A DNA stretch of 8,156 nt from CAYGLV01 sp964351025 (GTDB lineage: Bacteria; Actinomycetota; Thermoleophilia; Gaiellales; Gaiellaceae), in NCBI GenBank assembly GCA_964351025.1, contig CAYGLV010000081.1, forward strand, positions 1 through 8,156. The letters are read 5' to 3'. A model generated the notes under the pieces. It was not told the DNA's origin and searched no databases. It worked only from the letters and a program-made list of their open reading frames with translations. The position numbers were made by a program, and so were the translations under genes. Of this stretch, positions 1-5,750 are shown in pieces. Position 1 is the stretch's first letter. Every line of letters starts with the position of its first letter.

Positions 1-147
1 AAGGCCGCGTAGCCCCGCGCGCCCCTGGCCGGCACCGCCTACGGGCGGCGAAGCCACCCTCCGGTGGCGCCTGACGCCGCTGGGCACCGGACGGAGTCGC
101 CCGGACCCCGCGCGCGGGGTCCGGCTCGAAGCGTAGGCTTCCCGCCC
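1..147 (+). other. Hairpin-rich non-coding leader ahead of lysS
   Basis: No convincing gene is visible here. Frame 1 opens with Lys-Ala-Ala then TAG at 10-12, which could be the last codons of an upstream gene, but three codons prove nothing. Three compact inverted repeats follow. CCGCC-TACG-GGCGG at 35-48 has a C(UACG)G loop, a known extra-stable tetraloop. GCCACC-CTCC-GGTGGC lies at 53-68 and can be enclosed by GCGGCG (45-50) pairing with CGCCGC (75-80). A perfect 24-base palindrome lies at 101-124. The first hairpin and the enclosing stem share bases 45-48, so they are mutually exclusive. There is no T-tract. The stretch may combine the terminator of the upstream gene with a structured 5' leader of lysS. 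It matches no riboswitch consensus that I recognise. Confidence 0.45.
101..124. terminator. Perfect 24-base palindrome / 10-bp GC hairpin
   Basis: The arm CCGGACCCCG is followed by CGCG and by the exact reverse complement of the arm, giving a 10-bp stem with a four-base loop 23 bases before the lysS ATG. No run of T follows, so it is not a textbook intrinsic terminator, although GC-rich actinobacteria often have terminators without a T-tract. It could equally be a leader hairpin or a dyad operator for lysS. Confidence 0.35.
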
Positions 148-1515
148 ATGGCGCTGCCCAAGCGGTTCCCCGACCGGGACGAGATCGTCGCGGCCCTCGC
201 CGAGGCCGAACAGGCGGTCGCCGGCGATCTCCCCGAGGAGGGGGAGTGCCGGCTGGCCGGCCGTGTAATGGCACGGCGCGACCTGGGCAAGCTCGTGTTC
301 CTCGATCTCGTCGATCGGTCGGGGCGGATCCAGCTGCACTGTCCACGGGACCTCGTCCCGCAGGTGGCCGACATTCACCTCGGCGACGTCGTCGGCGTGG
401 TCGGCGCTCCCGGAAGGACGCGACGGGGCGAGCCCACGCTGTTCGTCGCCACGCTCGAGATCCTGGCGAAGACTCGCGCGCCGCTGCCCGACACGTTCCA
501 CGGTCTCACCGACGTCGAGGCGCGCTACAGGCGCCGCTACCTGGACCTGCTGATGAACGAGCAGACGCGCGCCGACTTCCTCCTACGCGCGCGGATCGTC
601 ACCGCCGTCCGCCGCCACCTCGACGAGGACGGCTTCGTCGAGGTCGAGACGCCCGTCCTGCAGCCCCGCTACGGCGGCGCCTTCGCCCGGCCGTTCGTCA
701 CCCACCACAACGAGTTGGACGCGGACCTCTATCTCCGCATCGCGACCGAGCTCTATCTCAAGCGCCTGATCGTCGGGGGCCTCGAGCGTGTCTACGAGAT
801 TGGCAAGGACTTCCGCAACGAGGGGGTCTCGTACAAGCACCAGCCGGAGTTCACGATGCTCGAGTGGTACGAGGCCTACGCCGACTACCGCGACACGATG
901 GCCCGCATCGAGCGCTTGCTCGAGAGCGTCGCGACCGAGGTGACCGGCGGAACGGCGATCACCTTCCGTGGGCACGAGATCGACCTGAAGGCGCCGTGGC
1001 AGCGGCTCGGCTTCGTCGAGTCGCTCGAGCGGCACGAGCTCTGGACGCGCGACGAGACCGAGCTCCGCTCCATGCTCGTCGAGCGCGGCGTCGCGACGAA
1101 CGCCGACAAGGACTGGGCGCAGCTCATCGACCACGCGTTCAGCCACTTCGTCGAACCGAATCTGATCCAGCCGACGATCGTCCACGATTACCCGATCGAG
1201 CTCTCGCCGTTCGCGCGCACGACCGACGGGGATCCGCTGCTGACGGAGCGGTTCGAGTACTTCGCCGGCGGCATGGAGCTCGGGAATGCGTTCTCCGAGA
1301 TCAACGACGCCGAGGAGCAGCAGCGCCGGTTCGCGCTCCAGGCCGAGCAGGTCGAGGGCGAGCTCGAGGATCCGGACTATCTCGAGGCACTCTCCTACGG
1401 GATGGCGCCGACGGGTGGGCTCGGGCTCGGGATCGACCGTCTGGCGATGCTTCTCTCGGGGCGGGAGACGATCCGCGACGTGATCCTCTTCCCGGCGCTC
1501 AAGGAGCGCTCCTAG
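148..1515 (+). CDS. lysS: Lysyl-tRNA synthetase, class II
   Basis: This 455-residue protein charges tRNA-Lys with lysine using ATP in the cytoplasm. An N-terminal OB-fold anticodon-binding domain covers about residues 35-110 (from AGRVMARRDLGKLVFLDLVD). The class II catalytic core follows. Motif 2 is FRNEGVSYKHQPEFTMLEWY from residue 222, with R223 and E225 of the ATP site. Motif 3 is GLGLGIDRLAML with its arginine at R431, followed by TIRDVILFP, the usual LysRS ending. The lysine-site region ELGNAFSEIND is intact. It is somewhat shorter than the usual 490-510 residues because the N-terminal helix is short. The ATG at 148 is preferred: the in-frame GTG at 64 would add 28 Arg/Pro/Gly-rich residues translated through the palindrome. 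No good Shine-Dalgarno precedes 148. The stop lies 7 bases before the next gene, suggesting co-transcription. Confidence 0.96.
   Translation: MALPKRFPDRDEIVAALAEAEQAVAGDLPEEGECRLAGRVMARRDLGKLVFLDLVDRSGRIQLHCPRDLVPQVADIHLGDVVGVVGAPGRTRRGEPTLFVATLEILAKTRAPLPDTFHGLTDVEARYRRRYLDLLMNEQTRADFLLRARIVTAVRRHLDEDGFVEVETPVLQPRYGGAFARPFVTHHNELDADLYLRIATELYLKRLIVGGLERVYEIGKDFRNEGVSYKHQPEFTMLEWYEAYADYRDTMARIERLLESVATEVTGGTAITFRGHEIDLKAPWQRLGFVESLERHELWTRDETELRSMLVERGVATNADKDWAQLIDHAFSHFVEPNLIQPTIVHDYPIELSPFARTTDGDPLLTERFEYFAGGMELGNAFSEINDAEEQQRRFALQAEQVEGELEDPDYLEALSYGMAPTGGLGLGIDRLAMLLSGRETIRDVILFPALKERS
1502..1513. promoter_or_regulatory. 12-base palindrome over the lysS end and a Shine-Dalgarno-like motif
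   Basis: AGGAGCGCTCCT is a perfect palindrome that covers the last lysS codons and the first base of its stop. It contains AGGAG, the only purine-rich ribosome-binding candidate for the next gene. That motif lies about 16 bases before ATG 1523, longer than ideal. If the palindrome folds or pairs, the site would be hidden until ribosomes finish lysS, which would give translational coupling. This is inference from position only; palindromes this short also occur by chance in GC-rich DNA. Confidence 0.2.
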
Positions 1516-1522
1516 CCGGCCG

Positions 1523-2425
1523 ATGGCGGCGGGTATGCCCTCCCGTCGCTGGTTACCACTCGGCGCAACCGCGCTCGGTGTCGCCCTCGCTCTGCTCGGC
1601 TCCGTTCTCCAGGCGGAGCGCTACCGGTCGTCGGCACTCGTTGTGATCGGGGCGCTGGGATCGTTGCCCGAGCCCGATCCCGACTTTGCGCCGTACACGA
1701 GCGCGGCAGCCGAGCTGCTGCGCACCGAGGCGGTAGCGCGGCGGACGATCGACGACCTCAAGCTCGGCGAGACGCCGAAGGAGCTGCTCGCCCGCGTCAC
1801 GGTCTCGGCGGGCACGAAAAGCCCGGTGTTGCAGGTCTCCGTGGAGGACGGCGACCGCGAGCGGGCGCGGCGGATCGCGCAGGACTTCGCCGAGAGCTTC
1901 ACGATCCTCTTCACCGACCGCTTCGGCGCCGGCGCCGGAGCGCTGCAGGCAACGATCTGGGAGCAGCCCCAAGATGCCGAGCAGATAGCGCCCCGCCCGC
2001 GGCGCAACGCGCTGCTCGGCGCGCTCGCCGGCCTGATCGCGGGCGCGCTCGCTCTCAGGTTGCCGCTGCGACGGCGAGCAGCTCGTGTCCCGTCTCCGAC
2101 GCCCGCACCTGGCGCTCCGACGCCGCAGCCGACAGCCGCGGCTCCGCCACAGGCTGTGACCGGGCACGCAGGCGACGTCGAGCCCACCCCCGGGCCGGCA
2201 CCCGAGCCTGGAGCGCCGCCCGAGGACGCCGCGCGCGGTGCGTGGAACCTGCACGCCCTCGAGGAGCTCGTCGCCCGGCTGGGCGCGGAATACCCCGACC
2301 GCGTCGAGGAATGGAGCTTCTACCTCACGTCGCTGCGCGACTTCGCGGTGTCCGACGGCGGCCTGCCACGGTCGTTCGACGCGCTCGTGGACGAGGTCTT
2401 CTGCGACCTGCTCGACCGCCGCTAG
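1523..2425 (+). CDS. Wzz/YveK-type polysaccharide chain-length determinant protein
   Basis: This is a 300-residue two-pass membrane protein. TM1 spans about residues 11-29 and TM2 about 162-180, with roughly 130 extracytoplasmic residues between. The pattern YRSSALVVIG just after TM1, then TPKELLARVTVSAGTKSPVLQVSVED and ARRIAQDFAESF, is the usual signature of the Wzz/capsular biosynthesis family, which sets polymer length with Wzy or Wzx machinery. After TM2 comes an Arg-rich stop-transfer segment, a Pro/Ala-rich linker (about 188-236), and a small charged C-terminal domain (about 240-300) that I do not recognise. There is no Walker motif or Tyr-rich tail, so it is not a fused BY-kinase. The start may be ATG 1523 or ATG 1535. 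It follows lysS by 7 bases, so it is probably read from the lysS transcript. No glycosyltransferase or polymerase lies in the window, so its polymer is unknown. Confidence 0.75.
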   Translation: MAAGMPSRRWLPLGATALGVALALLGSVLQAERYRSSALVVIGALGSLPEPDPDFAPYTSAAAELLRTEAVARRTIDDLKLGETPKELLARVTVSAGTKSPVLQVSVEDGDRERARRIAQDFAESFTILFTDRFGAGAGALQATIWEQPQDAEQIAPRPRRNALLGALAGLIAGALALRLPLRRRAARVPSPTPAPGAPTPQPTAAAPPQAVTGHAGDVEPTPGPAPEPGAPPEDAARGAWNLHALEELVARLGAEYPDRVEEWSFYLTSLRDFAVSDGGLPRSFDALVDEVFCDLLDRR

Positions 2426-2559
2426 GACGCAGCGACCGTCGGTGCCGCTCGCACGTGCGCGACGACGTCGTCCAGGATCTGGGCGAGATCGCGCTCGGGC
2501 CGCCAGCCGATCGCCGTCGCGAGTCTCACGCGGGCGAACCCTACCCGTGCCGCTGGGAC
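2422..2559 (-). pseudogene. C-terminal remnant of an NAD-dependent nucleotide-sugar epimerase/dehydratase
   Basis: Read on the minus strand, the last ~45 residues before TAG (2424-2422) run VPAARVGFARVRLATAIGW and then RPERDLAQILDDVVAHVR. This resembles the end of short-chain nucleotide-sugar enzymes such as GDP-mannose 4,6-dehydratases, GDP-4-keto-6-deoxymannose reductases and related epimerases, where a VP..VGD..RLR..TGW.PE segment is followed by LeuXXXLeu.DxxxxxR. Upstream (beyond about 2560) the resemblance stops and the region becomes the clpC leader. The Rossmann fold, TGxxGxxG and YxxxK parts are absent. The frame stays open into clpC only because of the GC content. Its stop overlaps the stop of the Wzz-type gene by three bases, a natural convergent gene end. 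I read it as a gene tail stranded by deletion or rearrangement. The call rests on a short motif and could be coincidence. Confidence 0.5.
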
Positions 2560-2673
2560 GAGGCGGGCTTCATGGAGCCCTGCCCCCTGTCCGATACCAT
2601 GGGGGCACCTTCGACACGGAGGCCCGCGCAACGCAGCCCTCCGAACCGACGCGGAAGGGAGGGTCGAGGGACA
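2560..2673 (+). promoter_or_regulatory. clpC leader with candidate -10 and ribosome binding site
   Basis: The 114 bases before clpC hold TACCAT at 2595-2600, a plausible actinobacterial -10 (TANNNT). No convincing -35 stands 16-18 bases upstream. Around this -10, TGCCCCC (2581-2587) and GGGGGCA (2601-2607) form a 7-bp inverted repeat with a 13-base loop, which could be an operator or an early-leader hairpin. The purine-rich run GGAAGGGAGGG at 2653-2663, about 10 bases before the GTG, and GAGGG at 2666-2670 are the ribosome-binding candidates. I saw no CIRCE element and no clear ClgR site. Confidence 0.35.
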
Positions 2674-5214
2674 GTGTTCGAACGCTTCACCGAACGTGCC
2701 AGGCAAGTGGTCGTGCTCGCGCAGGACGAAGCGCGCGCGCTGAAGCACAACTACATCGGAACCGAGCACATCCTGCTCGGTCTTCTCCGCGAGGAGGAGG
2801 GGCTTGCCGCGCGCGTGCTGGAGTCGCTCGACATCACCGTCGAGGAGGTGCGCGCCCAGGTCGCGCGGATCGTCGGCCAGGGCGACGAGGTCACGACGGG
2901 GCAGATCCCGTTCACACCGCGCGCGAAGAAGGTGCTCGAGCTGGCGCTGCGCGAGGCCCTCTCCCTCGGTCACAACTACATCGGCACCGAGCACATCCTG
3001 CTCGGCCTCGTCCGCGAGAACGAGGGCGTCGCCGCGCGCATCCTGCTCGACTTCGACGCCGACTCCGAGAAGATCCGGAACGAGATCATCCGCATGCTCT
3101 CGGGCCCCGGGCGCCGCGCCCAGGGTGCCGCCGCCGGCCCTCCGGGGGAGAAGGGCCAGAAGAGCTCGAAGCTGCTCGACCAGTTCGGTCGCAACCTCAC
3201 GAAGGCCGCCATCGAGGGCAGGCTCGATCCTGTCGTCGGGCGCCAGACCGAGATCGAGCGCGTCATGCAGATCCTGTCGCGCCGGCAGAAGAACAACCCG
3301 GTGCTGATCGGCGAGCCCGGCGTCGGCAAGACCGCCGTCGTCGAGGGGCTCGCGCAGCGGATCGTCTCGAACAGCGTGCCCGAGCTGCTGAAGGGGAAGC
3401 AGATCTACACACTCGATCTCGCCGCTCTCGTCGCGGGCTCGAAGTACCGCGGTGAGTTCGAGGAGCGCCTGAAGAAGGTGATGAAGGAGATCACCCAGCG
3501 CGGCGACATCATCCTGTTCATCGACGAGCTCCATAACCTCGTCGGCGCGGGCGCGGCCGAGGGTGCGATCGACGCGGCCTCCATCCTCAAGCCGGCGCTC
3601 GCTCGCGGCGAGCTGCAGACGATCGGCGCGACCACGCTCGACGAGTACCGCAAGTACCTCGAGCGCGACGCCGCGCTCGAGCGGCGCTTCCAGCAGGTGC
3701 GCGTGGATGAGCCGTCCGTGGACGACACCGTCCAGATCCTGCGCGGCGTGCGCGACCGCTACGAGGCCCACCACCGCTGCAAGATCTCCGACGACGCGCT
3801 GCGCGCCGCAGCCGTGCTCGCGGATCGCTACATCCAGGACAGGCACCTGCCCGACAAGGCGATCGATCTCATCGACGAGGCCGCCTCACGTCTCCGGATC
3901 AAGACGACCTCCGCTCCGCCGCGCTACCGCGAGCTGGAGGAGGAGATCGAGACCGTCCGCAAGGAGAAGGAAGAGATGATCGAGGCGCAGGAGTTCGAGA
4001 AGGCCGCGGCCCTGCGCGACAAGGAGCGGAAGCTGACGCAGAAGAAGCGCGAGCTCGAGGAGAACTGGCGCACGGAGGACAACGAGGAGCAGCCGGAGGT
4101 CGGCGAGGACGAGATCGCCGACATCGTCTCGATGTGGACGGGCATCCCGGTGTTCAAGCTCACCGAGGCCGAGTCGCAGAAGCTGATCCGGATGGAGGAC
4201 GAGCTCCACAAGCGCGTCATCGGCCAGCACCAGGCGATCGTCGCCGTCTCCAAGGCGATCCGCCGCGCGCGCGCCGGCATCAAGGATCCCAAGCGGCCGA
4301 CCGGCTCGTTCATCTTCCTCGGCCCGTCCGGCGTCGGGAAGACCGAGCTCGCGCGCACGCTCGCCGAGTTCCTCTTCGGCGACGAGGACGCGATGATTCA
4401 GGTGGACATGTCGGAGTACATGGAGAAGCACTCCGTGTCCCGGCTCGTCGGCTCGCCTCCCGGCTACGTCGGCTACGACGAGGGCGGCCAGCTGACGGAG
4501 GCCGTGCGCCGCAAGCCGTACTCGGTCGTCCTTCTGGACGAGATCGAGAAGGCGCACCCCGACGTCTTCAACATCCTCTTGCAGATTCTCGAGGACGGGA
4601 AGCTGACCGACTCGCAGGGGCGGAAGGTGGACTTCCGCAACTCGATCGTGATCATGACGTCGAACATCGGTGCCGCCTCGATCTCGAAGAACCAGACGCT
4701 CGGCTTCTCGATCGGCGACGAGTCCGGCCTGTCCTACGAGGACATGAAGAGCCGTGTGATGAGCGAGCTGAAGAAAGTCTTCAGGCCCGAGCTGCTGAAC
4801 CGGATCGACGAGGTGATCGTCTTCCACAAGCTCGAGAAGGACGAGATCCTGGTCATCGTCGATCTCGTGCTGAGGCGGTTGCGCGAGCAGATGAGCGTGC
4901 ACGAGGTGTCGATCGAGCTGACTCTGCCCGCCAAGCAGCTGCTCGTCGAGCAGGGTTACGACCCGGCGATGGGCGCCCGCCCGCTGCGCCGCGCGATTCA
5001 GCGCCTGATCGAGGATCCGCTCGCGGACTTCGTGCTCGGCCGGGAGCTCAAACCGGGCTCGGCGATCCTCGTCGACCGTAGGGCCGAGCCCGTCGAGGAC
5101 GAATCGCTCGTGGACATCCAGGTCCTCGAGCCCGCGGAGCCGGTCGCAGTGACCGTGCCGCCGGACGAGCCAGAAGCGCCGGCCGAAGCCGACGAGCCGG
5201 CCGCCGAGAAGTAG
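2674..5214 (+). CDS. clpC: ATP-dependent Clp protease ATP-binding subunit ClpC
   Basis: This 846-residue HSP100 unfoldase feeds proteins into the ClpP chamber. Two Clp_N repeats cover residues 1-145, with E31 and E106 matching the glutamates that bind phosphoarginine in B. subtilis ClpC. AAA1 has Walker A GEPGVGKT (213-220), pore loop KYRG (Y258), Walker B FIDE (D284/E285) and arginine fingers R337/R338. A coiled-coil M domain with a UVR motif lies near 405-470, with F441 in QEFEKAA at the place of the MecA-contacting Phe. AAA2 has GPSGVGKT (550-557), pore loop GYVG (Y598), Walker B LLDE (D622/E623), arginine finger R710 and sensor 2 GARPLRR (767-773). LGF at 676-678 is the ClpP-docking tripeptide. 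An acidic, Pro/Ala-rich tail (about 805-846) looks disordered. GTG 2674 is chosen because MFERFTERARQV is the family N-terminus and purine-rich sites precede it. The M domain and UVR motif indicate ClpC rather than ClpA or ClpB. Confidence 0.97.
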   Translation: MFERFTERARQVVVLAQDEARALKHNYIGTEHILLGLLREEEGLAARVLESLDITVEEVRAQVARIVGQGDEVTTGQIPFTPRAKKVLELALREALSLGHNYIGTEHILLGLVRENEGVAARILLDFDADSEKIRNEIIRMLSGPGRRAQGAAAGPPGEKGQKSSKLLDQFGRNLTKAAIEGRLDPVVGRQTEIERVMQILSRRQKNNPVLIGEPGVGKTAVVEGLAQRIVSNSVPELLKGKQIYTLDLAALVAGSKYRGEFEERLKKVMKEITQRGDIILFIDELHNLVGAGAAEGAIDAASILKPALARGELQTIGATTLDEYRKYLERDAALERRFQQVRVDEPSVDDTVQILRGVRDRYEAHHRCKISDDALRAAAVLADRYIQDRHLPDKAIDLIDEAASRLRIKTTSAPPRYRELEEEIETVRKEKEEMIEAQEFEKAAALRDKERKLTQKKRELEENWRTEDNEEQPEVGEDEIADIVSMWTGIPVFKLTEAESQKLIRMEDELHKRVIGQHQAIVAVSKAIRRARAGIKDPKRPTGSFIFLGPSGVGKTELARTLAEFLFGDEDAMIQVDMSEYMEKHSVSRLVGSPPGYVGYDEGGQLTEAVRRKPYSVVLLDEIEKAHPDVFNILLQILEDGKLTDSQGRKVDFRNSIVIMTSNIGAASISKNQTLGFSIGDESGLSYEDMKSRVMSELKKVFRPELLNRIDEVIVFHKLEKDEILVIVDLVLRRLREQMSVHEVSIELTLPAKQLLVEQGYDPAMGARPLRRAIQRLIEDPLADFVLGRELKPGSAILVDRRAEPVEDESLVDIQVLEPAEPVAVTVPPDEPEAPAEADEPAAEK
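2746..3018 (+). repeat. Near-identical 48-base direct repeat inside clpC (Clp_N duplication)
   Basis: Bases 2746-2793 and 2971-3018 match at 44 of 48 positions and lie 225 bases (75 codons) apart. Both encode HNYIGTEHILLGL followed by a short charged stretch. The protein-level duplication is normal for the Clp N domain. The DNA identity is higher than the encoded residues alone require, and could reflect codon bias or local gene conversion between the repeats. Confidence 0.8.
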
Positions 5215-5220
5215 TCCGGG

Positions 5221-5691
5221 CTACGCGGGCTCGACTGCCGGCTTGCGCTGCTGGTCGAAGATGAGATGGGTCTCGACGTGGAGGACCTCGTCACGGACGG
5301 TCAGCGCGTCGAGGACGAAGTCGTGCAGCGACGGCACGTCGGCGACGGCGATGTGGACGAGGAAGTCGTCGGCGCCCGAGACGTGGAAGACCTGGATCGT
5401 CTCCGGTAGCGACAGGATGTAGGTCCAGAAGGCATCCACGAGCGCGCGCGCGTGCACCCGGATGCGGACGGCGATAATCGCCTCGATCGTCCGGCCGAGC
5501 GCAGCGCGGTCCACCTCGGCGTGATAGCCGCGGATGACGCCGCGGGCGCGCAGGCCGCGCACGCGCTCGAGGCACGTGGAGGGTGCGAGCCCGACGAGCT
5601 CCGCGAGCTGCTTGTTCGGCAGCCGGGCGTTGTTCTGCAGGGCGGCCAGGATCGCCCGGTCGGTTCGGTCAAGCTCGATCTGGAGCGGCAT
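5221..5691 (-). CDS. Lrp/AsnC-family transcriptional regulator
   Basis: This is a 156-residue DNA-binding protein of the feast/famine type. A winged helix-turn-helix covers about residues 8-57 (LDRTDRAILAALQNNARL, then LAELVGLAPSTCLERVRGL and GVIRGYHAEVD). A RAM ligand-binding domain covers about 68-148 and includes the SGADDFLVHIAV effector-loop segment, with G106, D108 and D109. Members form octamers that respond to amino acids. It is transcribed away from the PLP enzyme, with 59 bases between the starts, the usual arrangement for a regulator of an amino acid catabolic gene, so that enzyme is its likely target. A palindrome sits directly in front of its own start, consistent with autoregulation. 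No Shine-Dalgarno precedes the ATG and a -10-like motif lies 7 bases upstream, so the mRNA may be leaderless. Its 3' end faces clpC across 6 bases. The ligand cannot be read from the sequence. Confidence 0.93.
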   Translation of the reverse strand: MPLQIELDRTDRAILAALQNNARLPNKQLAELVGLAPSTCLERVRGLRARGVIRGYHAEVDRAALGRTIEAIIAVRIRVHARALVDAFWTYILSLPETIQVFHVSGADDFLVHIAVADVPSLHDFVLDALTVRDEVLHVETHLIFDQQRKPAVEPA

Positions 5692-5694
5692 ATT

Positions 5695-5709
5695 CCGAAT
5701 GATATTCGG
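5695..5709. promoter_or_regulatory. Probable autoregulatory operator palindrome
   Basis: CCGAATGATATTCGG is a perfect inverted repeat with 6-base arms and a GAT centre, beginning three bases upstream of the regulator's ATG. It is flanked by more AT-rich steps than the surrounding DNA. ATATTC occurs at 5690-5695 and again at 5702-5707, and its reverse complement GAATAT occurs at 5759-5764, just inside the PLP gene. Lrp/AsnC proteins bind such AT-centred, phased, imperfect dyads. The position suggests the regulator's own operator. Confidence 0.5.
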
Positions 5710-5728
5710 TGGACGCTAAGAGTGCCAG
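5699..5728 (-). promoter_or_regulatory. Candidate promoter of the Lrp/AsnC gene (possibly leaderless)
   Basis: On the minus strand, CTGGCA (5728-5723) and TATCAT (5704-5699) stand 18 bases apart and match four and five of six positions of the TTGACA/TATAAT consensus. The -10 ends 7 bases before the A of the start codon at 5691, so transcription could begin at the ATG itself. The -10 lies inside the palindrome, so a bound regulator would block it. Confidence 0.35.
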
Positions 5729-5748
5729 CATAAAGCGTACGCTGAGAG
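5713..5748 (+). repeat. Direct repeat ACGCT(A/G)AGAG with an internal palindrome
   Basis: ACGCTAAGAG at 5713-5722 recurs as ACGCTGAGAG at 5739-5748, 26 bases on (about two and a half helical turns), just before the PLP enzyme start. A perfect 10-base palindrome AGCGTACGCT at 5734-5743 overlaps the second copy. CATAAA at 5729-5734 is a weak -10 candidate for the enzyme gene. These may be extra regulator-binding half-sites. Confidence 0.35.
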
Positions 5749-5750
5749 CC

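Noticed and set aside
45..80. Possible riboswitch or tRNA-derived element before lysS
   Set aside because: The bases fit no cobalamin, TPP, SAM or T-box consensus I know, and there is no T-loop or acceptor stem, so only generic hairpins can be claimed.
64..147. Earlier GTG start for lysS
   Set aside because: It would translate the palindrome into low-complexity Arg/Pro/Gly residues and has no support from LysRS family N-termini.
2242..2673. Open plus-strand frame extending clpC upstream by 144 codons
   Set aside because: It overlaps the Wzz-type gene in another frame, is Arg/Pro-rich, and has no Clp-family similarity before the MFERFTERA start. Absence of stops is expected at this GC content. 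The in-frame ATGs at 2572 and 2599 give similarly unlikely leaders.
2560..3846. Long minus-strand open frame opposite clpC
   Set aside because: It is antisense to a well-conserved gene and its composition is that of a codon-position shadow. Only its last ~45 codons, outside clpC, resemble a protein family.
3886..4902. Minus-strand 338-codon open frame inside clpC
   Set aside because: It is Leu/Asp/Arg-rich shadow coding opposite the AAA2 domain, with no recognisable motif.
5709..5750. GTG start adding 14 residues to the PLP enzyme
   Set aside because: It lies within the palindrome and repeat-bearing control region, and the family N-terminus begins at ATG 5751.
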